Made by a program: the position numbers and the translations under genes
Source of the DNA: Hemicentrotus pulcherrimus
Lineage: Eukaryota > Echinodermata > Echinoidea > Camarodonta > Strongylocentrotidae
Length of the DNA: 44,395 nt
Reading direction: 5' to 3'
Assembly (NCBI GenBank): GCA_003118195.1
Contig: BEXV01000872.1
Coordinates: 89,159-133,553 of the forward strand
The notes under the pieces: generated by a model
What the model was told of the DNA's origin: nothing
The model's input: the letters and a program-made list of their open reading frames with translations, nothing else
Databases searched by the model: none
In this document: positions 25,801 to 37,800 of the stretch, one piece after another
Numbering within the stretch: position 1 is the first letter of the stretch
Layout: every line of letters starts with the position of its first letter

Positions 25801-28800
25801 AGCTGAGAGTATGCACTATCATGTAAAGTGCTTTACATTTGTAAATATTATCTAGGTTTCCTGAATAATAATAGTTCAGTTCTTCTATAGCGCATAATAC
25901 CGGTACGTTATGGAATAACATCTCTATGCGCTTCCAAAGAGCTTTGAAAATTATTACCAAATTATTTCTCCGGCAGCCGTTATCATCGCACAGTGCATTT
26001 CAAGGAATAATCCTACCAGGTACCCATGTACGTCACCTGGGTTGTGTGTGGCAGATGTGCAGCGGCGGGATACGAACCGCGGATCATGTTATCGACAGTG
26101 ACGTATCCATTCGACCACACCACCTCTTGAATGTGTAGTAGTTCAACTCCTATGGACTTAATGGTACCTGGTAGATAGTACATGTAGGTTATATTCATTT
26201 GTATTTGCATTATGCATTGCTTGGCTCTTACACTGCTAAATTTACGGTAGGCTTATTAGGTCTAGGCATGTCTGCCCTTTCAAGGAGCAGTCTTACATGA
26301 ATTACATATTGACATATTAACTTGAATTCTGTGAGAATGGCAACCCTGTAAATGGAGTTTGTGATGATAACATTGAATTACTTTTTGTGCTGCAATATCA
26401 CCAACATTTGAACTTAATCCTGCATTATTGAAAGAAAGCTACATGGCACTGTCTACACCAAGACCATATATTGAGCTTTCCTTTGGCATGACGTAATCAT
26501 CATAATATTAATTTGAATTATTCATTGATATTTCACTGCTAATAATACTTTCCGCAGCTGTTATGGACAATACACGTCCAGTCATCGTGACCTGCCCTGA
26601 TGATGTCAGCGTCCGTGTCGACGTCGGGGCCACGAGGGGTATAGCCACTTGGACAGTACCTACTGCCACTGACGATTCTGGCACTGTCAATGTTGCCAGC
26701 GACTTCAATCCAGGCCAATTCTTCGATATTGGATCCACTTTGGTTACATACACATTTAGTGATGACGAGGGCAACTCTAACATTTGCGACTTTTTTGTCA
26801 TTGTGAACGGTAAGCAAAATAATTTGGATTCTTATACAAATGTGCCAATAAGGTAACATTCTATTAAGTTGTAAATTATCACAATACTACATGAATAGTA
26901 CAAATTCAATATTCATTCTCGATTTGCTCAAGTAATTGCTTACTTCTTTCGATTTTGTCTTGCTTTTTCAATGACAATGTCAAATTAAGTTGAACCATAA
27001 GGAGACATTGTTATATCCATTGTGGTGTATGTTATATAAAGATTGGTTTACAAAATTCTGTCCAAGGAATTCAGTGCTATAGTTCACATCACTTAAATAT
27101 AGCTATGGACAAGGGTATTTGTGAAATTTACCCTTGGTGGTCACTGTATGCTCCATCTTTCTCATCAATTTACTTGTACATGTATTATTCAACGTTATAT
27201 CATCCACCACCTTGTTTCTCTCCCCAGCTGCAACTGACGACATTATCCCTGAGGTCACCGGCTGTCCGGATGATGTGGTCATCTATGTTCCCCAGGGTAC
27301 GACCAGGGCCAATGTGTACTGGACTGAGCCGACTGCAGTGGACAACTTTGGTGACATCACCGTCACTCGTTCTGCCAGTCCCGGAAGCCTCTTTGCTCTT
27401 GGTCGTCAGAACATCGTGACATACACCTTCAGAGATGAGGCCAACAACAACGCCTTCTGTATTTTCGAGGTCTTTGTTCTAGGTATATTTTGTTGGATGG
27501 CATCATTCAAAAGACTTCTATATCATTTAATGCCTAAACTCTGATTTGCACTGGCAATTCATCCAGCTTGTATTTCTGTAAAACACAAATCATGTACCAA
27601 AATGTGTCTGTCCAGTCCATTTGTTTGCAGTGATAAGATTATGTTTAATTGGTTGCAAAAAATATCGTTTACCTGTAGAAACATTAATCTGGAATGTAGC
27701 CCCTTGATCTTCTTTTCGATCCAAGCAAAGGAGCCTTCAACAGATATTGATTTCATAAGAGTCAGTCCACCTTGTTTCTATACCTTGCTGTATGATTATC
27801 ATCTTGTCTTTCTGTCTCTGCAGTCGCACTAGCCGATGAGAGTTCGCCAGTTCTTGTCTCATGCCCCGGTGACATTACCGTCGCAACCTCGGACGGTAAT
27901 ACAGCTGTTCCTGCTTACTGGCTTGTTCCACAGGCTGTCGATGACTCTGGTGTCGTCAACGTTGATAACTTGAATGAACCCGGTGATCTCTTCAACCTAG
28001 GCACCAACACTGTGACGTACACTTTCACTGACAATGCTGGAAACTTTGTTATCTGCTCATTCGATGTCAACGTAATCCGTAAGCATTGGCCCTAAGATGA
28101 TTGTGAATGCCCTACTGAAAAAAGAAGACTGATCAGTTTATTTATTTATAAAGAATGATGGTAGACTTCATGGAAGTTTTAACCAAACCTAAATGGCTTG
28201 CCTACCAGTTTGTCCATTAATTATCAATTTTAAAATTCTGCAAATGGATGAGACTGTTTGATCAGATCTAATTCATCCAATTTACAGAAGAGAAACTATT
28301 ATTTTGAATAAAGATTATTTTCATATGATGAAAAAGTCTGTATTCAGGTCGTTATTATTATTGATTGCCATACCAGAGGTGGCTTTAAGTTTTACAAATG
28401 TTTTTTTTCCCCTAACATATCGACTCATGATCATGACATTTTTTCCATGGCCCATGGCTACGTGTCTAAACATCTTGTGTATTTCTCTTTCTTGTCTATA
28501 CGCAGTCGGTGTTGTCGATACAACGGATCCAATCGTCAATGGCTGTCCAGGAAACATCGACATCCTGACCCCTGTGGGTGAGCCAGAGGTGGAGGTAACC
28601 TGGAATGAACCCATTGCTTTTGACAACTCTGGCAGTGTCACCGTCACTCAAAATGCATCACCAGGAGACATCTTTGGAGAGGGTGACAATCAGGTTGTCT
28701 ACCAGTTCAGAGATGCCAGCGGAAATGATGTTTTCTGTATCTTCACTGTCACCGTTACCCGTGAGTGCATTGTTCCTCTTGACTTCTAGTGAAATTGGTT

Positions 28801-31800
28801 TTTCACATCATTGTAATGTTGACACATTTAAGTCGATGACGTTATGGAATTGGCTGTAGTTGATTTTTTTAAAAATCAAATTCCCTTCACAAAGCAGATG
28901 ATGAATTAAACGAATTTCACCAGGCAATAAAAAAAAAATCAGTTATTTTGGTATCATATTGACATCTGTAAATAGTAGGCATGGTATGCATCATAACCCT
29001 TTTCAGATCACACTGAAGATCCTCTTGCAGTGCAAAGAGTACTAATTCTGAATCTTATTTTGTGCTGTAAATATTATTTTGTTTTCAACAGTGGACATCC
29101 AATCTGATTTTGAGGGTCCTGTCATCAGCAATTGCCCCGATGATCTGGTCTTGAACGTTCCTTCTGGTATTGATACCGTGTCAGCATCTTGGCAAGAACC
29201 CACAGCTACCGATGCATCTCTCCCTATCTCGCTGGACCAGACTGCCAGGCCAGGTGATGAGTTTGTAGTCGGTCTGAGCACCTTGGTCATCTATACCTTC
29301 TCGGATGCTTTCAACAACCCATCCATATGTGCTTTTAACGTCATTGTTGTAGGTAGGTTATTGGTTTCTTTTCACACTTGCACACGTTCTGCATTAATTG
29401 AATAACTACACTACACCGTGTTTTCCAATGTACACCTCCAGCATAACTGCAGATTTCTTGAACAGCAACATCTTGAGGAAATGCCAAAGCTAAAGAATAG
29501 ATGGATATGGAGTACAGCAATGGATGCATTCTCCTGATAGTGAACTACTTTACAATGAAGCAATGAGTACCTGTATCCTCTTCTGAAGAATAATCATTTC
29601 TGCAAGAGTTTGCAGTCCAAAGCTCTTTCCATTGTAGTACTTTGTGGATGAAGTAAAGACCCCTTTCACAAAGCACCTACCAACACATTCACACAACTTA
29701 AACAAGAGATAGCGTCAAATTACCCCTCTTGCAAGTCATTACTATCCTCTCTATAGTTTGCCATGAAATATCTTTTCTTCCAAACCCCTATACTACATGC
29801 TTCACAATTGCCTTGCAATATGACCTAACATTCCCCCACAATATATCTCTCATTGCATTAGTCTCAGTCGAAGACAACACAGACCCAGTCATCTCCAACT
29901 GTCCCGCTGACATCAACCTGTCTGTTCCAGCCGGCCTCGACAATGTGGCCCTCACCTGGACTGAGCCGACTGCTGTGGACGACACCAGCGAGGTCCTCAA
30001 TGTCGTCCAGACTAATGCTCCAGGGGATGCCTTCCCCGCCGGAGAGGTCTCCTTCGTCAGCTACACGTTTACTGACGCTGCAGGAAACTTTGCCACATGT
30101 AGTTTCCAAATCACTATCAGTGGTAAGAAATGGTTTGATCAACCAATGAGTTGTCAAAAGGATCATGATTTTTTTTTGTTTTGTTGCCATGATTGGACAG
30201 CATGTCTATCAGTATAGTTATCAGTATAGTTTATCAGTATGTTTATCAGTGAGTATGAATTGAACTAATTGTTCTTGTGATGCAACACACTTTTGAGAAA
30301 AACAAACATGCATGTCCTGCTCATTACGTGACAGTGTGCCTCGTGTATAGATCAATGTATAGACACTATTGATTAAGCTGGATATTTTCTTAAATAGCCG
30401 TTCAACCTGGTTTACTTTGAGCAGATTGTTTAGCCTTAGGGATGAAAGTGGTAATAAGTCAAAGTTATATGTATAAAGTATTGAGATGAGCAGCGCAGTT
30501 GCAATAAATATGGACATGGACTCTTTGGAGGAAATGACATAATTAAAAATAAAGAAATATTGTGTACAATTATTTTTCAATCTGATTTAACATATGTTTC
30601 CATATCATTTATGAATTTCATAATCCCTTTTGACTGACAGTGGCCAACGTTGACAACACCGACCCTGTGATTAGCAACTGCCCAGGAAGCATCTCCTTGA
30701 CAGTCGGCTCCGGAGTGAACAGTGTTCCAGTGGTCTGGACCGAACCCACTGCTGTGGATGAGACCAGTGCTGTCACCGTCTCTCAGGATGCACAACCAGG
30801 AGACAACTTTAACCTTGGATCGACCCTTGTCAGCTACACTTTCACGGATGCAGCTGGAAACGATGCCTCCTGTCTCTTCACAGTGACCATCACAGGTAGG
30901 CCCCCTGGCGGAGGGAAGCATTTAACTCTCATGTCTATATTTCCCCATTCAGTATGTAATCAGTTTTATTAACTGAAATAGATTTCTAAATTATGTCTTT
31001 GATTGGAAATGCTGTGTACAATTTTTGACATTTGATTTCAGATAGGTATTCCAATGTATAGATATATTTCCATATCGTTATAAGAATGTCATTATCCCTA
31101 ATAGTACTCCAAAATAGTTCTTTTTCAGAGCAACCTTAAAATGTTTGAAATATTTCTGGTCACTCGAAGAGCTCTCAATCAATCAAAAACCAATAATTTG
31201 TGATACAGGATATTAGTTCTGTTCATTTATTAATCATCAGTACCAAATAGGAATGATAGCGAGAGCATTAGTTCACTTTGCAATACGAGAAGCTAACCCA
31301 TCTTTTTTTATTGTGACACACATATTCCTGGAGTATGACATAATTGTGAACTGTAATGTAATGTAAAACTATGTTTTCCTTTGTTTCAGCCCAATCAGCT
31401 GTTGATAACACACCACCTGTGATCAGTGACTGCCCTAATGACATCGTCCTGACAGTCCCTGCTGGTGTCACCAGCGTTCCCTTGACCTGGACTGAGCCGA
31501 CTGCCGTTGATGAAACCAGCGCAGTGACGGTCACTCGTGATGCAGATCCTGGAACATCATTCTTTGCTGGAACCTCAAGGGATGTTACTTATACCTTTAC
31601 CGACGCTTCTGGCAATTTTGATGAATGCACCTTCACTGTCACACTGTTTGGTAAGGTTTGGTTTTGCGAGACAGATATGGGTGCATGTTGGCACAAGTAG
31701 AATGTTTGAACTGATGACAAATCATACATTCTATTCCTGGAATGAAATGTACTGTCATATTGTAGCCTTATAGCTCTGCCCAACATGAATCAGGCAAGAA

Positions 31801-34800
31801 GAAATATAGACACAGGCTTCAGTTTCATGCAGTTTGTATCGGTTTTGACTAGACTATGTAAATGTGCTCGATTTGTACAAATTCTTAGGGATTTTGACTA
31901 GCATTTAAAATAACCTGTATGACTCTTCTATCCCTTACATCTTCCAATAGTGACCATTACAGGTAGGTCCCCTGGCGGGTAGAAGCATTTAACTCTCATG
32001 TCCATATTTCCAAGCCCCCGGTATATAATCAGTTTTATTAACTGAAATAGATTTCTAAATTGTGTATTTGACGGGACATGACATTGTAAACTACAAAAAA
32101 GTGCTGTGTACAATTGTTTGTCATTCTGATATCAGATAAGTACTCCAATGTAAAGATATATTTCCATTTCATTAAAAAAAAAATGTCCTTTATCCCCATT
32201 GCCTGACAGTGAACAACGTTGACAACACCGACCCTGTGATTAGCAACTGCCCAGGAAGCATCTCCTTGACAGTCGGCTCCGGAGTGAACAGTGTTCCAGT
32301 GGTCTGGACCGAACCCACTGCTGTGGATGAGACCAGTGCTGTCACCGTCTCTCAGGATGCACAACCAGGAGACAACTTTAACCTTGGATCGACCCTTGTC
32401 AGCTACACTTTCACGGATGCAGCTGGAAACGATGCCTCCTGTCTCTTCACAGTGACCATCACAGGTAGGCCCCCTGGCGGAGGGAAGCATTTAACTCTCA
32501 TGTCTATATTTCCCCATTCAGTATGTAATCAGTTTTATTAACTGAAATAGATTTCTAAATTATGTCTTTGATTGGAAATGCTGTGTACAATTTTTGACAT
32601 TTGATTTCAGATAGGTATTCCAATGTATAGATATATTTCCATATCGTTATAAGAATGTCATTATCCCTAATAGTACTCCAAAATAGTTCTTTTTCAGAGC
32701 AACCTTAAAATGTTTGAAATATTTCTGGTCACTCGAAGAGCTCTCAATCAATCAAAAACCAATAATTTGTGATACAGGATATTAGTTCTGTTCATTTATT
32801 AATCATCAGTACCAAATAGGAATGATAGCGAGAGCATTAGTTCACTTTGCAATACGAGAAGCTAACCCATCTTTTTTTATTGTGACACACATATTCCTGG
32901 AGTATGACATAATTGTGAACTGTAATGTAATGTAAAACTATGTTTTCCTTTGTTTCAGCCCAATCAGCTGTTGATAACACACCACCTGTGATCAGTGACT
33001 GCCCTAATGACATCGTCCTGACAGTCCCTGCTGGTGTCACCAGCGTTCCCTTGACCTGGACTGAGCCGACTGCCGTTGATGAAACCAGCGCAGTGACGGT
33101 CACTCGTGATGCAGATCCTGGAACATCATTCTTTGCTGGAACCTCAAGGGATGTTACTTATACCTTTACCGACGCTTCTGGCAATTTTGATGAATGCACC
33201 TTCACTGTCACACTGTTTGGTAAGGTTTGATTTTGTGAGTCAGTATGGGTGTTGGCTCAATTAGGATGTTTGAACTGATGAAAAATCATAAATCTTATTC
33301 CTGGAATGAAATGTACTGTCATTGTCGCCCTCTGCCCAAAATGTATCAGGCAAGGAGAAAGATAGACACATGCTTCAGTTTCATGCAGTTCGTATCGGGA
33401 CTGACTATAGACTATGTAAAACTGTGCTTGATTTTTCTTAGGGATTTTGGCCAATATTGAAAATGACCTGTATGACTCTTCTATCCCTTCCAGCTTCAAG
33501 CAGTGACCTCACTCCTCCTGTCATCAGTGGATGCCCCTCGGATATCACGGCCTTTGTGACTCCAGGAGTCACCAGCACTGCCGTGTCCTGGACCGAGCCC
33601 ACTGCTGTTGATGCGGTGTCTGCTGTGTCCTTCATCACAACAAATGCCCCAGGAAGCCAGTTCAACCTGGGAGAAACCGAGGTTAGGTACACCTTCACAG
33701 ATGTAGCAGGAAATGATGCCTTCTGCATCTTCAATGTTAACGTTGGTAAGACCACATTGACCCATATCATATTCAGAGTTTTCTTTCATTCTCTTAAATA
33801 AATGTTTGAATTTTATTAAACAGGTCCTGAACGAGTTCCATCCCAAACTTCAAGTTTCTACCAGAGTGAAAGGGCTATCTGAAAACATCAAAATGAAGTT
33901 CTTCCTTTTTTATTTTATGTTCTGTTGTGCATCCAATTTTCTTTAAAATACCTCTAATGATCTTTGCTTATTATTTATATTGGAGTGTGGTTTTTCCTCT
34001 TTTTCTCAGCTGGAAGAGAAAACATTTCAAATTAATCTTTTGGAAAAAATATTCCTTATTCTAAATTTACTTCTAACTTTAATTCTAACTTTCTTATCTG
34101 TCAACTATCTTCTACTTCTCACTGGATACAGCACGGTGAATATCAGTTTATGAGCAATGCAATAATTCCTATGTATACATCAGCATTTCTCTATATAACA
34201 TAACATGAATACACAATCGTAATTACTTTCCATCATAAACTATGAACGTTCTTTTCTGCCAGTATCTGATAATACTCTGCCCACAATTGCTGGCTGTCCG
34301 AGTGATATCGTTCAGACCGTTGCCGAGGGCACGTCCAGCTTGCAGGTCATGTGGACCGAGCCGACTGCCAGTGATGCTACAGGGGGGATGGTGACGGTAG
34401 AGTCAACAGCCTCACCAGGAGCCGTTTTCTCTATCGGGGTCACCCCCGTTACATATACCTTCACTGATAGTTCAGGCAATTTTTCACAGTGCACATTTAA
34501 TGTCGTTGTTTGTGAGTATGATTCGACTAACCTCTTTTTCCTTTTTTTTTTAATTTCCAAAAGAACTTGAACAAAAAAGGTCAACATGGCTACGAATATA
34601 TACAAAATGCTAATTATTTCATGCTGGTCTAATGCTAACTAATAGTAATGAATAGGAGAGAATTCTCAAAAGGAACATGTGTATGATAGAAACCGTACAT
34701 CATATATTGACAGTGAACACTGATATTATGCCTTTCTTCATAATAAAAAATTTTTTTTTAAATGTGCATAGTCATTATGTGCTACCAACTGGTTTTCCCA

Positions 34801-37800
34801 AACAGCCTCCCTGATTGGAACAAAATGTTAACATGTTGTATTCAATAGATCCCTTTTTATGTCCAGCGAATAAAATGATACTTGGAAAATCATTTACATA
34901 ATCTAATTCTAAATCATACCCATTATTAATGTCATATGTTTCATGACGAAGGATAGTATACACGTCATAAACTATTGTATATGTTATCTAAGGTAGATGA
35001 TAACGTAGCCTAAAACCTTTAAAAAAAAATAAATCAGTTTTTGCTGCAATCCCATACGTACAGCCTCTCCATCTTCCATGTCTTTAGGATCTTCTTGTGT
35101 TCTAGCTTTGTTGGTCCATTCTTTCTGTCACCATGAGTTTTATTTTGCCTTCCACCTGTCCCTGCACTTTCATATTGTGTTAACTGTTCCTAATAAATGC
35201 CATGATAGATTCAAAGAATGCATTTCCGTTTTATTTTAGCTTGAGATACCAATTTGCAATATGTTCATTTGTAAAGCGTACTAGAAATTCCAATTTCCAT
35301 ACATGTTTTTCTCATTCATTGAATCGTCATGGTTATTGTGTGATCTTTATCTTTTCCTCTTTTCCTCCACCACTAGGTATTTTACAGCCTCAATTTGTGT
35401 TAACTATAGTTTCTCTCACATAGGTTGCACATTGTCCTTTGCTCACTTTCTATTTTAGGAACTGTCTCAACTTCCTTTTTAATTTGATATTTTCCTTTGT
35501 ATTCAATTTATATTCAGTTTTTGTCCATTAAAACATTGTATTTGTATGTTTTTATTCTTATTCTTACGATATTCTGTTTTCTTTTCTTTTTGGGATTAAT
35601 TCAATATTGCTGATCATGTTTTTGGTCAAACCTGTATCTCTTTATGTTGGTGTTTGTCTTTTCAACCTAGCCTCATTTGCAGTTATCATGGAGACCGTCT
35701 CACCACCGTAGAAGAAAGATTCAAGTGATAGATTAACAACAATAGAAGACAACATCCATTTGTAGTTACCAGGAATGCAGGGATGATAGATCATAGACAC
35801 AAATCATCTAGACAAAAGCAAACATGTACCTTCAGCAACACTATAGTCGTCATCATAGTGCAGCTTAATGTTATAAATATTTAAAAAAATAGATATTTAT
35901 TTGGGATCTAGGACACTATTGACCAATTACAGAGTGTGAATCAGACAACCTAAGATTGAACTGAGAAACAAAACATCTCAATAGAAGAGTCTTAAGAAAA
36001 TCGAAGGAGCAAAGTTGATTAACTTAAATCTCTTCACTAGATGTTTTGCATGTTTTGGTTCAATTTATTTGATTAAAGTGTGTACCATGTAAGACGTAAG
36101 GCCATATAAAGTGCCATGTAAAGATTGCTCAGTGTTTTAGTGATGATATTCAGTTGAGAGGACAACAAAATAATCCTTTTCTTCTCTTTCCCCATCTCCA
36201 GTAACCAGTAACACTGACAACACTGATCCTGTCATCTCTGACTGCCCACTCGACCTCTTCATCACCGACATTGGGCTCGATGGGTCACAGGTTGCCACTT
36301 GGGTGGAACCGACCGCCACTGATAACTCCCCCGTGACTGTGACCAGGACCAATGCACCAGGGACCAGCTTCGGTGTGGGCACCACTACCGTGGTCTACAG
36401 GTTCACCGACACCAGCAATAACTTCGCCACCTGCGAGTTCGATGTGGTCGTTACAGGTTTGTGAACTTTGCGGGCTTTCCTGATTGGACCCGTTAAACCT
36501 TGTAAACTCTGTTCGCAGACATTGTTTCATACCGCACACATGTTCTGTTCTAATATAACCTGACGAATCCGTGCACAACGATGCGTGAGCTTGTATTTAG
36601 CCCTGTAGAAATTTCAGTAGATACCATGATGTCAAGAATGGAGACTGTGGCTGCAAGTGCAGATTGATTTTATATTTCTTTAAAGCGTTATCAATCATTA
36701 TGGGTCTCATTTCCATGAACAGTTGTTTTTATGTGACTCAAGAGTAGTTTTCCTGTCATAGTCTAAAGGGATATGTTGCATTTGAGTTCATGTCTATTGT
36801 CCATGTCAACCATAATGATGTGTCACATGCATGACCATTGCAAACTTCTGTATTACACTACATATTAAATAGCTGAGGGGTTAACCTATACATTGAAATC
36901 TATGTAAGAAGTCCGGTCCATTTGCAAGTTGAATTGACTAAACAGAAAAATCTGTCAAAACAGTGAAAGTTTTATCGAAAAAGGTATGACAAATAAAAAA
37001 GTTATGGAATTTTAAAGTTGGTATAATTGCATAAAACAGTGGTATGTATTACATAGGCTGTATGCAAATTAGTGAGTTGATGATTATACTCACCTCACTT
37101 TTTTCAATCCACTTTTTACATAAATTGGACCAAAAGATATAATTGTTTCTGCTCTGGGATTATTAAACATGGCTGGAATCCTCATGGAATACATGTATAA
37201 GCAAAATTGTAATGTAAAAGACAAATATTATACAGGTGTATCCCCCCAAACTTTATATTTCTTAAACAAAATATATGGGGAATTGTGAGGGGATGAAATC
37301 AATTTGCTAATTTGCATACAGCCATGGTGATACATATCACCATTTTATGAAATTAGCAAAACTTTGAAATTCCATAACTTTCTCTCCTTTTGGGGGGGGG
37401 GCCGATTTCGATAAAAACTTTCACCGTTTTGTTTGGTAAATTTTCCCCTAGTCGGACATGCCCTTTGACTTTCTAAGTTCAAGATAAATCATTGTCTTTG
37501 TTCCATGTTCATATTTGTTTTAATCCTGTCACTAAACACTAAAGACAAGAAGTCTCGATTGCTTTTATTAAAACACTTTGATACTAGATAAAACTGTTCT
37601 GCGCATGTTTATGTTTATTTTTGTAATTTTCTGTCATAAACTTCACCCTCATTTTAGACTCTTTAAAATCTACTCATGCAGATTTGTCATTACTGTACTA
37701 TCAGCTAGCTCCTATTCCCTATTTCTATGAAATAAACAACACTACTAATCCTTTCAAATTGGAAATATGTGCTTTATTGGGGTTTTAGTGGCTTTACATT

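Larger units (their letters stand above)
30641..33229 (+). repeat. Tandem duplication, period 1,569 bp, with identical core
   Basis: 30645-31660 matches 32214-33229 at a constant offset of 1,569 bp across both exons and the whole intron, with no difference seen by eye. Outside this core the two copies remain homologous but diverged: the sequence after 31660 against that after 33229, with many substitutions and indels. Confidence 0.88.

Noticed and set aside
26318..26385. Possible EGF exon relic ([15 protein letters not shown]) in intron 29
   Set aside because: Only two cysteines in weak EGF context, no acceptor or donor in place; could be chance.
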